A DNA stretch of 9,097 nucleotides from Phycisphaeraceae bacterium (GCA_020851395.1 JADZCW010000105.1:1-9097); one strand, 5' to 3'; numbered from the stretch's first letter, positions 1 to 6,531 are shown. Notes: generated from the sequence alone by a model not told the origin. Numbers and translations are program-made.

Positions 1-607
1 CGAACTTGCCGCTGTGGTAGATCGGCATGTCGGGATCGTCGCGGTTGACGCCCACGCCGAGCTGGAAGCCGTTCTCGCAGAGCTCCCAGACCTGCTGGCG
101 CGTGCCGGTGAGGAAGGTCCAGCGTGACTCGTCCGCACCGAACTTCTTGGCGTATTCGCTCAAGACCTTGGGCGTGTCGAATTCTGGATCGACGCTGATG
201 CTGACGAACTTCACCCGCTCGCGGCCGGGCATGGCGGCGATGTCCTTCTGGAGCTGGGCCATCCGCCCGGTCATGATCGGGCAGATGCTCCGGCAGCGGG
301 TGAAGATGAAGTCGCCGACCCACACCTCGCCGCGCAGGTCCGCCAGACCGAAGGGTTGGCCGTGCTGATCGGTCAGCAGGAAGTTCGGCAGCAGCACGGC
401 GTCGTCCACCGCGATGTCCGAGCCGCCAGCCGACTCCGAGGAGATCAGGTACGACACCTCGCCCGACTGACCCGCCGGGATCAGCTCCCCCCGCGGCTCG
501 GGCGACGAGCGCCGAGCCGTGAGCATCCACGCCGAGCCCAGGGACACGGCGAGCAGCACCATCGCCGCCACGCCGAGGATGATCTGCCGTTTCATCAACT
601 GGCTCAT
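1..607 (-). CDS. SCO1/SenC family copper chaperone, partial (3' end beyond window)
   Basis: The protein is read on the minus strand from the ATG at 607 and is still open at base 1, giving about 202 residues. SCO proteins are membrane-anchored thioredoxin-fold chaperones that deliver copper to, or reduce, the CuA site of cytochrome c oxidase subunit II. Visible here are one N-terminal membrane segment (about residues 7-29), the family motif FTRCRSICP with the metal-binding pair C105 and C109, the SVDPEFDTP stretch (about 138-146), and the third metal ligand H198 in IYHSGKF. The start overlaps the stop of the upstream permease as ATGA. A good ribosome site, GGGAG at 615-619, lies 7 nt upstream, inside the permease gene, so translation is probably coupled. 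The missing C-terminus should be short, because SCO proteins usually end 30-60 residues after this His. Confidence 0.93.
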   Translation of the reverse strand, partial: MSQLMKRQIILGVAAMVLLAVSLGSAWMLTARRSSPEPRGELIPAGQSGEVSYLISSESAGGSDIAVDDAVLLPNFLLTDQHGQPFGLADLRGEVWVGDFIFTRCRSICPIMTGRMAQLQKDIAAMPGRERVKFVSISVDPEFDTPKVLSEYAKKFGADESRWTFLTGTRQQVWELCENGFQLGVGVNRDDPDMPIYHSGKF

Positions 608-1467
608 CGTTCAACTCCCGTCGGCCGGCGCGACACCAGCAGCGCCGCCGCGCCTAACAGCCCGATCGTCAGGATCACCATCACCACCGCCGACGCGCCG
701 GGTCCCAAGGGACCGCTGGCCCCGGGTCCCATCAAGAGCCCGCCGAAGGCCGACTCGCCGTACGTCAGCGGGTTGACAGCCATGATCACCTTCTGCCAGC
801 CCGGGGCCGAGGAATACGGGAACACCGCCCCGGACATGAACCACATCGGGAAGAGCGTCAGGTTCAGGATCGCGTGGAACCCGGCCGAGGAATCCATCGG
901 CCAGGCCAGGCAGAAGCCGATGCTCGTCAGCGCCACGGCCACCAGGAGCAGCACGATCGCCGCTTCAACCATCGCCGCCGCGCCCGGCCAGCCGCCGACG
1001 ACCGGCCAGAAGGCCAGGAAGATCAGCCCTTGCACCGTGGCGACCACGGCCCCCCCCCCCACCTTGCCCATCACGACCGCCAATCGCGGCGCCGGCGAGA
1101 CCAGCACGCCTTGCATGAACCCCTCACGCCGGTCCTCGATCACCGAGTAGGCGGTGAAGATAGTCGTGAACATCACGATCATCACCACCGTGCCGGGGAA
1201 GAAGTAGGCCCGATACCCAATCCCCCCGGAAGGCGCCTCCCCGGAAGTTGATGCCGCCGTGCCCGGCATGGCCATCGCGTGATTCAGCCCCGAGCCCAGG
1301 AGCAGCCAGAAGACCACCGGCGTGGCCAGGGCCCCGATGACGCGGCTCTTCTGCCGAACGAAACCCAGCACTTCGCGGGCCAGGAGCGTCCGGGCCGCCA
1401 GCACCATCCGCCGTCCGCGGCTGGCACGGGGGCTTACGCCTGCTTGTGTTGTGGGATTCGGCTCCAC
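604..1467 (-). CDS. ABC-2 type transporter permease, 287 aa
   Basis: This is the membrane subunit of an ABC-2 (DrrB/NodJ-like) transporter. About six membrane segments are visible, near residues 42-60, 90-110, 139-160, 166-190, 198-216 and 258-278. Between segments 2 and 3 is the family signature EDRREGFMQGVLVSPAPR. A longer external loop (61-88) follows the first segment. The start is taken as GTG at 1467, which has AGGA 7 nt upstream; an alternative in-frame ATG encodes M21. No ATPase gene is adjacent inside the window, since clpP lies divergently upstream, so its ATPase partner should lie beyond SCO1 or elsewhere. The overlap with SCO1 suggests a role in cytochrome oxidase assembly, an inference from context; the transported substrate cannot be told. 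An 11-G run encodes G137-G139. Confidence 0.9.
   Translation of the reverse strand: MEPNPTTQAGVSPRASRGRRMVLAARTLLAREVLGFVRQKSRVIGALATPVVFWLLLGSGLNHAMAMPGTAASTSGEAPSGGIGYRAYFFPGTVVMIVMFTTIFTAYSVIEDRREGFMQGVLVSPAPRLAVVMGKVGGGAVVATVQGLIFLAFWPVVGGWPGAAAMVEAAIVLLLVAVALTSIGFCLAWPMDSSAGFHAILNLTLFPMWFMSGAVFPYSSAPGWQKVIMAVNPLTYGESAFGGLLMGPGASGPLGPGASAVVMVILTIGLLGAAALLVSRRPTGVER
1050..1060. repeat. 11-base C/G homopolymer inside the permease gene
   Basis: There are eleven consecutive C on the plus strand (G in the permease mRNA), encoding the glycines of KVGGGA at residues 135-140. Runs this long are prone to replication slippage, and any single-base change would truncate the transporter. The gene is intact as given. 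Confidence 0.9.
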
Positions 1468-1473
1468 GGCTCT

Positions 1474-1479
1474 ATCCTA
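1474..1479 (-). promoter_or_regulatory. TAGGAT element just upstream of the permease GTG: ribosome site and/or -10 box
   Basis: On the minus strand TAGGAT is followed by six bases and then the GTG at 1467. The AGGA inside it can serve as a Shine-Dalgarno with 7-nt spacing. The same hexamer at this distance would also fit the -10 box of a leaderless transcript. No convincing -35 is seen. The sequence does not decide between these. Confidence 0.35.
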
Positions 1480-1514
1480 CACGTTCGCGCCGGGCAGGGT
1501 TCGGGCCAACTCAC

Positions 1515-1544
1515 CTTCCGGGGGCTGGACCCATCTTCCGGGGG
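1515..1544 (+). repeat. Tandem CTTCCGGGGG motif, 20-bp period, upstream of clpP
   Basis: CTTCCGGGGG occurs at 1515-1524 and again at 1535-1544, on the same face of the helix two turns apart. The second copy lies between the predicted -35 and -10 of clpP. The second copy with its flanks (CATCTTCCGGGGGTG, 1532-1546) is repeated exactly at 6532-6546 in the other divergent promoter region. It may be an activator or repressor site. The core also occurs in reverse complement by chance inside genes (for example near 7706), so specificity is uncertain. Confidence 0.4.
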
Positions 1545-1553
1545 TGATAGAAT
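1526..1553 (+). promoter_or_regulatory. Predicted sigma-70 promoter of clpP with extended -10
   Basis: A -35-like TGGACC (1526-1531), a 16-bp spacer and TAGAAT (1548-1553) preceded by TG at 1545-1546 form an extended -10 promoter. The start point would be near 1560, giving a leader of about 65 nt to the clpP ATG. No heat-shock CIRCE or CtsR-like repeat is visible nearby. Confidence 0.5.
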
Positions 1554-1613
1554 CCCCCCACGCGGCCCTGTTCGGAGCCCAACTTCGCGGCCCAGGACCG
1601 GGCGTCGCCAGAA

Positions 1614-1619
1614 AAGGAA
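1614..1619 (+). promoter_or_regulatory. Ribosome binding site of clpP
   Basis: AAGGAA lies 6 nt before the ATG at 1626. It supports this start rather than the internal in-frame ATG encoding M6. Confidence 0.7.
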
Positions 1620-1625
1620 TTCTTC

Positions 1626-2249
1626 ATGCCCCTGATCCCCATGGTCATCGAGCAGTCCGGAAGGGCTGAACGCGCCTACGACATCTACTCCCGCCTGCTC
1701 AAGGACCGCATCATCTTCCTCGGCGATCAGGTGACGGACGAGACGGCCAACCTGGTCATCGCCCAGCTCCTGTTCCTGGCCAACGAGGACCCCAAGGCCG
1801 ACATCCACTTCTACGTCAACTCCCCCGGCGGATCGATCTCGGCCGGGCTGGCGATCTATGACACGATGCAGTTCATCCGCCCCGAGGTCTGCACCTACTG
1901 CATCGGGATGGCCGCCTCCATGGGCTCGGTGCTCCTGATGGCCGGGCAGGCGGGCAAGCGCTACATCCTGCCCAACGCCCGCGTCCTGCTGCACCAGCCG
2001 CTGATCGGCGGCGTCGAGGGCCCAGCCACCGACCTGGAGATCCAGGCCAGGGAGATGATCCGCATCCGCGACCGCATGTTCGAGATCATGGCCCGCCACA
2101 CCGGCAAGGACCTGGCCACCATCGCCCGCGACTGCGAGCGCAACTACTGGCTCGAGGCCTCCGAGGCCGTCGAGTACGGCTGCGCCGACCGCGTGCTGCA
2201 GCAACTGCCCGACCTGGTCAAACCCACCGGCGAAGACAACGCCAAATGA
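1626..2249 (+). CDS. clpP: ATP-dependent Clp protease proteolytic subunit ClpP, 207 aa
   Basis: ClpP forms the cytosolic double-heptamer serine peptidase that degrades proteins unfolded by ClpX or ClpA/C. The sequence is full length (207 residues, as in E. coli) with VPMVIEQ-like N-terminus (LIPMVIEQ), oxyanion loop NSPGGS (65-70), nucleophile S98 in GMAASMGS and H123 in LLHQPL. At the third triad position, in ERNYWLEASEAVEYG, N173 aligns with the E. coli Asp of ERDRFLSAPEAVEYG; the codon is clearly AAC. Some ClpP proteins may tolerate Asn here, so activity is not excluded. No clpX follows, although clpP-clpX pairs are common; instead a putative lipoprotein gene overlaps its stop (ATGA). The short N-terminus has little or no propeptide. 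Confidence 0.97.
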   Translation: MPLIPMVIEQSGRAERAYDIYSRLLKDRIIFLGDQVTDETANLVIAQLLFLANEDPKADIHFYVNSPGGSISAGLAIYDTMQFIRPEVCTYCIGMAASMGSVLLMAGQAGKRYILPNARVLLHQPLIGGVEGPATDLEIQAREMIRIRDRMFEIMARHTGKDLATIARDCERNYWLEASEAVEYGCADRVLQQLPDLVKPTGEDNAK

Positions 2250-2890
2250 CCACGACCGCCACGCGACGCGCCCGCCTGTGCCTGGCCCTGACGATGCTCA
2301 TCATCGCCCCGGTCGGCTGCGGCAAGAAGAATTACCTCAACGAGAACGACCGCCTGCGGGCCCAGAACCTGGCCCTGCAGCAGGAGGTCGACCGTCTTGA
2401 GCGATCCCTCGACGCCCGTTTACTGGAGCTGAGCGCCGCGGACGCTTCGGCCACGCAGCCATCGGCCGACGCCCCGGCCGAGCTGCCGACGCTGACGAAC
2501 ATCGACCTGGACCGCTACACCAGCGCCGTCGACCTCGACAACGACGGCCGGGATGATGCCGTCCGCATCTACGTGCGCACGTTCGACCAGAAGGGGCGGT
2601 TCCTCCTGACCGCCGGCTCGGTCGATGCCCAGCTCGTGCTGATCCAACCGGGGACCGAGCCCGTTGTGCTGACCGAGCGCCACTACGACGCCTACATCGT
2701 CGACCAGGCCTACCGCTCGGGCTTCCTCGGCACGCACCACAGCCTCGACCTGCCCCTGCCGGACGTGGATAAGACGAAAGTTTCGGGAGACAAGGTTGAG
2801 ACAACACTCAAGGTCGTCTTCACCGACGCCCGCCACGGCCGCAGTTTCGAGGTGCAGAAGCCCGTCCTGCTCCGCTTGCCCACCCGCTAG
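2246..2890 (+). CDS. Putative lipoprotein with coiled coil and DxDxDG motif, 214 aa
   Basis: No family is recognised. The N-terminus has basic residues (RRAR), a hydrophobic stretch (11-24) and C25 followed by GKK. The pre-cysteine residues PVG fit a lipobox poorly, so lipid attachment is likely but unproven. Residues about 32-62 form a heptad-rich coiled coil (NENDRLRAQNLALQQEVDRL). A low-complexity Ala/Pro/Ser linker runs to about 83, then comes a mixed beta domain. It begins with DLDNDGRDD (96-104), a calcium-loop-like D-x-D-x-D-G-x-x-D as in FG-GAP or dockerin-type repeats, followed by alternating strands. The ATG overlaps the clpP stop and lacks a strong ribosome site, so translational coupling is likely. 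It ends with TAG inside the CTAG shared with the opposing gene. The fold resembles envelope proteins that tether and bind, but a function cannot be assigned. Confidence 0.85.
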   Translation: MTTTATRRARLCLALTMLIIAPVGCGKKNYLNENDRLRAQNLALQQEVDRLERSLDARLLELSAADASATQPSADAPAELPTLTNIDLDRYTSAVDLDNDGRDDAVRIYVRTFDQKGRFLLTAGSVDAQLVLIQPGTEPVVLTERHYDAYIVDQAYRSGFLGTHHSLDLPLPDVDKTKVSGDKVETTLKVVFTDARHGRSFEVQKPVLLRLPTR

Positions 2891-3837
2891 ACCTTGAGGC
2901 TTTCAGCTTTCGCCCGCCGCCAACGTGCCGCCACGGCGTCGTAGCCGGTGATCCCCGCCACCGCCACAACGATCAGCGCGCCGGCCAGGACTACGCGCGG
3001 GCTCATCGGCTCGTCGAGGATCAGCCAGCCCAGGAACACGGCCACGATCGGGTTGACGTAGGCGTAAGTCGAGACCGTCGCCGGCGCGGCGTGCCGGAGC
3101 ATGTAGACGAACGCGCTGTAGGCGATCAGAGAGCCTATGACCACCAGATAGACCCACGCCCACAGCGACGAGGCCGAGGCACGCGAGAAATCGACGCGAT
3201 GCGCCTCACCAGCGAGCAGGCCGATCACGGCCATCACGCCCCCGCCGCAGACCATCTGCATCGCCGCCGACTGGAGCAGTCCCGGCGCCTGCTCGACCCG
3301 GCGTGAGAGCAGCGAGCCGCAGGCGAAGATCCCGCTGGCGATCAGGATCACCAGCGCCGGCCAGCCCGGCAGGCCCTGCTCGGCCAGGCCCCTGGGCCCG
3401 ACCAGCATCGTCAGCCCGACGAAACCGACGATCAGGCCCGCGACCTTCGCCGGCGTCGGACGCGTGCCCGAGAAGAGCAGCCAGTCGAGCACGACGAACC
3501 ACATCGGCGTCGAGCCGATGATCAGGGCCGTGATCCCCGAGGGCGTCCACTGCTCGCTCCAGGTCACCAGCCCGTTGCCGCCGAACAGCAGCATCGTTCC
3601 GATCAGCACCGCCGACCGCCAATGCCGCCCCGTCGGACGCGGGGCGCCTCGCCAGCGCGTCAGGCCATACAGGATCAACCCTCCGAGCAGGAACCGGCTG
3701 CCGGCCATCAGGAACGGCGGCAGCGTGTCCACCGCCAGACGGATCGCCAGGTAGGTCGAGCCCCAGACGACGTAGATGCAGATGAACGACGCGATGAGCG
3801 TCGGCAGGTGTCGTTCCCCCGTGCCTTTGGTGTTCAT
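2887..3837 (-). CDS. EamA/DMT-family transporter, 316 aa
   Basis: This is an inner-membrane permease of the drug/metabolite transporter superfamily, closest in feel to the YedA/RhaT-like EamA proteins, which export amino acids or other small metabolites. It has two tandem EamA halves with about ten membrane segments. The first half carries VVWGSTYLAIR (23-33) and SRFLLGGLILYG (47-58); the second carries YVNPIVAVFLGWLILDEPM (260-278), the conserved C-terminal P...G...L.E pattern. The ATG at 3837 is chosen over the longer open frame reaching 4125 because GGAGG (3843-3847) lies 5 nt upstream, the family starts here, and the longer frame would overlap the ExoD gene. It is the last gene of the prfB operon, 26 nt after the ExoD stop. 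Substrate unknown. Confidence 0.93.
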   Translation of the reverse strand: MNTKGTGERHLPTLIASFICIYVVWGSTYLAIRLAVDTLPPFLMAGSRFLLGGLILYGLTRWRGAPRPTGRHWRSAVLIGTMLLFGGNGLVTWSEQWTPSGITALIIGSTPMWFVVLDWLLFSGTRPTPAKVAGLIVGFVGLTMLVGPRGLAEQGLPGWPALVILIASGIFACGSLLSRRVEQAPGLLQSAAMQMVCGGGVMAVIGLLAGEAHRVDFSRASASSLWAWVYLVVIGSLIAYSAFVYMLRHAAPATVSTYAYVNPIVAVFLGWLILDEPMSPRVVLAGALIVVAVAGITGYDAVAARWRRAKAESLKV

Positions 3838-3863
3838 TCGATCCTCCGTCGGCCCCGCCGGTC

Positions 3864-4478
3864 TCACCCGAACACGTGCCGTGCCACGTCCGTCACCACG
3901 TCCCACCAGAAATAGAGGTAGACCCATGCCAGCACGTGCACGATCTGCCCGACGAGCACCGCCAGCCCGTCGCGCTCCATCGAGCCCATGGCCATCAGGA
4001 TGATGGCGATGGCGGGGATGGTGTTGGTCAAGGGGATCGGCAGCGGTAGGCTCAGCACCACCGCCGCGATCATGATCGACAGGCCGATGAGGCTGCGCAC
4101 GACCGGGACGAAGACCCAGGCCCACCGCGGGCGCAGCAGCTTCTCGAGCCGTAACGCCACCCGTGTCCCGCCGCGGACGATCCTCTCAAGAGCCTTGGGC
4201 GAGATCATCCGTCCGCGGATGGCCTCCGGCAGCCAGGACTTGAGCCCCAGCGCCAGCCGGAGCCCCAGCAGCCCGATGGCCGCTCCGAAAACCATCGAGA
4301 GCAGCGGGATGGTCACGGGGAACAGGAACGGCAGGGCCAGGAGCAGGATGACCGCCGCCAGGCCCCGGCCGTGCAGGGCACGCTCGATCTGGCCGACGGT
4401 CATGCCCCCGCCCCCGGACTCGGCGAGCAAGGCCTGCAGATCGTCGCTGAGACGGTGGTTCACGGTCACGGGTGACAT
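3864..4478 (-). CDS. ExoD-family membrane protein (exopolysaccharide synthesis family), 204 aa
   Basis: The protein matches the ExoD family, named for Rhizobium exoD, which affects exopolysaccharide production and alkali tolerance; biochemical function is unknown. Length is typical (about 200). Visible are an N-terminal soluble helix region (1-38), the family's ALPFLFPVTIPLLSMVFGAA hydrophobic block (48-67), the amphipathic link with SWLPEAI and RLEKLLRPRW (about 80-118), and C-terminal membrane segments. The ATG at 4478 follows the prfB stop by a single base (TGATATG on the minus strand), so it is almost certainly cotranscribed and translationally coupled. Calling it exopolysaccharide-related is family naming only; nothing else here is an exopolysaccharide gene. 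Confidence 0.88.
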   Translation of the reverse strand: MSPVTVNHRLSDDLQALLAESGGGGMTVGQIERALHGRGLAAVILLLALPFLFPVTIPLLSMVFGAAIGLLGLRLALGLKSWLPEAIRGRMISPKALERIVRGGTRVALRLEKLLRPRWAWVFVPVVRSLIGLSIMIAAVVLSLPLPIPLTNTIPAIAIILMAMGSMERDGLAVLVGQIVHVLAWVYLYFWWDVVTDVARHVFG

Positions 4479-4479
4479 A

Positions 4480-5593
4480 TCAGGCCTGCGCCTTGCTCTT
4501 GGCCCGCCGGCGAAGCTCCGCCTCGACGAATCCGTACAGGTCGCCGTCGAGAACCCGCTGCGGGTTGCCCACTTCGTGGCCCGTGCGGATGTCCTTCACG
4601 CGGTTGTCGTAGATCACGTAGGAACGGATCTGCGTCCCCCAGCCCATCTCCAGTTTCCCCCCCGATGCGGCGCTGATCTCCTGCGCCCGCTTCTGCTCCT
4701 CGAGCAGCTCGAGCTTGCCCTTGATGATCGACAGGGCACGACGCTTGTTCTGTTCCAGGCTTCGTTCCACTGAACAGAGCACGACGATCCCGCTAGGGAT
4801 GTGCGTCATCCGCACGGCGGTGGCGACCTTGTTGACGTTCTGACCGCCTGGGCCGGCCGAGCGGGCGAAGACCTGCATGTCCAGGTCCTTGTCCAGGATC
4901 TCCATCGCCGCCGCGTCGTCGAACTCCGGCACCACGTCCACGGCCGCGAAGCTCGTCTGCCGCTTGCCCTGTGAGTTGAAGGGTGAGACGCGGGCGAGCC
5001 GGTGCGTGCCACGCTCCGTCGAAAGGTACCCGTAGGCCATCGCGCCCTTGACGAAGAGCGTCACGTCCTTGATCCCCGCCTCCTCGCCGAGCGTCTTGTC
5101 CACCTCGCTGACGCTGAATCCCATGTTCTCGCAGAAGCGCAGGTACATCCGGAGCAGGATCTCAGCCCAGTCCTGGGCCTCCGTCCCACCCTCACGCGCA
5201 TAGATCGACAGGTAACAATTCCGGGGGTCGTACTTGCCCGAGAGCAGCGACAGGGCCTCGACGCGATCGACCTCGGCCGACAGGGCGTCGAGCTGGCCGT
5301 CGACCTCCTTGCGCGTGTCGTCGTCGTCAGCCTCCTGGGCCATCTTCCAGAGCAGGGCGGCGTCCTCGACGCGCGAAGCGACCTTGCGCAGCGGCTCGAC
5401 CTGGGCCTTGATGGCCTTGACCTGCTCGACGACCTTGCCGGCCGACTCCTGGTTGTTCCAGAAGTTCGACTCGCCCATCTTGGCCTCGAGTTCGGAGAGC
5501 TTGGCCTTCTTGCCGTCGTAGTTAAAGAGAGTCGCGGACCGTTAAGATCCGCGCCTGCAGGTCCTCGAGGATCGAGGGGATGTTCTCGTGCAT
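4480..5593 (-). CDS. prfB: Peptide chain release factor 2 (RF2), with +1 programmed frameshift
   Basis: RF2 recognises UGA and UAA stops and triggers peptide release on the ribosome. The gene begins at the ATG at 5593 (AAAGG at 5599-5603, 5 nt upstream). It encodes 23 residues ending in VRDSL, meets an in-frame TAA at 5522-5524, and continues in the +1 frame from AAC at 5523-5521 (NYDGKKAKLSELEAK) to the stop at 4480. The full product is about 370 residues, against 365 in E. coli. The anticodon-like SPF motif (full-length residues 203-205) is that of RF2, not RF1's PxT. The catalytic GGQ is at 249-251 within SAGPGGQNVNK. The junction aligns exactly with the E. coli site (L then DYDAKK). A gene caller starting at the internal ATG 5478 would lose 38 residues. 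It is second in the operon after the TPR lipoprotein. Confidence 0.95.
5521..5527 (-). promoter_or_regulatory. prfB: prfB +1 frameshift site, CUU UAA C
   Basis: On the minus strand the frame reads GAC TCT CTT TAA and then C. Peptidyl-tRNA on CUU can re-pair with UUU one base on, placing AAC in the A site and opening the RF2 frame. The known consensus is CUU UGA C; here one base differs, changing UGA to UAA and the following Asp codon GAC to AAC. The AGGGGG-like stimulator usual about 3 nt upstream is missing: the bases there are GTCCGCGACTCT. Confidence 0.85.
5533..5553 (-). other. Hairpin just 5' of the prfB frameshift site
   Basis: The arms CGCGGA and TCCGCG form a perfect 6-bp stem (5533-5538 with 5548-5553) around a 9-nt loop, which can be closed further by a U-G pair. 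It ends 5 nt before the slippery CUU. It lies in the coding leader of prfB, where a Shine-Dalgarno-like element is usually found. A regulatory role is inference only. Confidence 0.35.
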
Positions 5594-5655
5594 GGAAACC
5601 TTTCTGACCGCGCCCGACGCGCGAGCGCCGGCGGCGGAGGATGGACGTTCGGTGC

Positions 5656-5677
5656 GCCGCGACTCGGTCGTCGCGGC
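5656..5677 (-). other. 8-bp perfect hairpin between the TPR gene and prfB
   Basis: GCCGCGAC and GTCGCGGC pair perfectly around a 6-nt loop, in the 106-nt spacer between the TPR stop (5700) and the prfB ATG (5593). No U-tract follows on either strand, so it is not a standard intrinsic terminator. It could stabilise or partly attenuate the transcript, or separate the two genes' expression. Confidence 0.4.
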
Positions 5678-5699
5678 ATGTCGGCCATGATGATAGGCG

Positions 5700-6482
5700 T
5701 CAGGGCAGCGTCGGCTTCTCCGGCGGGACGACCGTCCTGGGATCGACCGGGTCGATCGGCCCGGCCGTGGGGGTGAAGGGCTCGGTCTTGAGGATGTCGC
5801 CCTCGAGCGACGTGCGCGGCGGCAGGCCGACGGTCGGCCCCGGCACCAGACCGTAGCGCCGCAGCGCATTGGCCACGTTCGGATCGTTCGGCCGCAGGTA
5901 GTAGAGGTGCCGCAGGGCCACCGTGGCCATCTCGCCGTTGCCCAGCGACTCATAGAAGCTCAGCATCGCCTCGTAGGGCGTCGGGTCGGCGGGGTCGGCG
6001 ATCGCGGCCGCCTTGTTCAGCGCCAGCCGGGCACCGTCGACGTCGCCCATCCGCGACTCGAACTTGGCCATGCGGACGTAATCCTCGACCGTGCCGTAGT
6101 CGCGGGCGGTCTGCTCGAGCAGGCCGACGAGATGGGTGCTCTTGTCCTGGGCCAGCAGCGACTCGGCCAGCAGGTCGATGATCGCGGACGTCTCGGGGCC
6201 GCGGGGGTTGAGCGTCAGGGCCTTTTCGAGCGAGAGCTGGGCGTCGAGCGGACGATCGAGCTTCATCCTCACGATGCCAAGCTGGTAGTAAGCCAGCCAG
6301 TCGCGACTGTTCTGGGCCACGGCCCGGGTCAGGTAGCCCTCGGCGCGATCAAGCTCGTGGCGTTCGATCGCCTCGGCCGCTCGCTTGTTCAGCACGGTGT
6401 TGGGCACCTGGCAGCCGGTGGTCGTCAGCAGGGCCAGGCCGATCATCGCCGCCATCATCAACCGTTGTAAGCTCTTGTGCAT
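5700..6482 (-). CDS. TPR-containing putative lipoprotein, 260 aa
   Basis: The start is a basic n-region (MHKSLQR), a hydrophobic segment (9-20) and TTTGC with C24, an acceptable lipoprotein signal. The mature part consists of tetratricopeptide-type helices: RAEGYLTRAVAQNSRDWLAY (46-65), YYQLGIVRMKLDRPLDAQLS with LEKALTLNP, then later degenerate repeats around 130-215. TPR arrays are protein-binding scaffolds. The C-terminus (about 216-260) is Pro-rich and presumably disordered. Start choice: AAGGA lies 7 nt upstream of the ATG at 6482. It is first in the minus-strand operon, 106 nt before prfB. Partners are unknown; its linkage to prfB gives no functional clue. Confidence 0.88.
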   Translation of the reverse strand: MHKSLQRLMMAAMIGLALLTTTGCQVPNTVLNKRAAEAIERHELDRAEGYLTRAVAQNSRDWLAYYQLGIVRMKLDRPLDAQLSLEKALTLNPRGPETSAIIDLLAESLLAQDKSTHLVGLLEQTARDYGTVEDYVRMAKFESRMGDVDGARLALNKAAAIADPADPTPYEAMLSFYESLGNGEMATVALRHLYYLRPNDPNVANALRRYGLVPGPTVGLPPRTSLEGDILKTEPFTPTAGPIDPVDPRTVVPPEKPTLP

Positions 6483-6531
6483 GTGCGGGTCCTTGCTTGC
6501 CTTGAGGCTGGAGCCCCCCCACAGCTGATTT

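Noticed and set aside
1434..2204. 256-aa open frame antisense to clpP
   Set aside because: Composition (Asp, Gly, Val, Ala-rich with no domain) is typical of a high-GC antisense frame over a certain gene.
3838..4125. Longer N-terminal extension of the EamA transporter
   Set aside because: The extension is Arg/Pro/His-rich, overlaps the ExoD gene out of frame, and a strong ribosome site supports the ATG at 3837.
5522..5524. prfB broken by a frameshift mutation or sequencing error
   Set aside because: The break sits exactly at the conserved programmed site with CUU and a following C, and both frames keep RF2 similarity. A sequencing error remains possible but less likely.
5656..5677. Rho-independent terminator after the TPR gene
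   Set aside because: The stem is strong but no U-tract follows, and the downstream prfB has no clear promoter of its own.
5522..5953. 143-aa frame that ends with the prfB leader
   Set aside because: Only its last 23 codons, from the ATG at 5593, are real; the rest is Arg/Ser-rich antiparallel-frame shadow of the TPR gene end and spacer.
6514..6520. 7-C runs here and at about 6807-6813 as slippage sites
   Set aside because: Runs of seven are common at this GC content; only the 10- and 11-base runs were kept.
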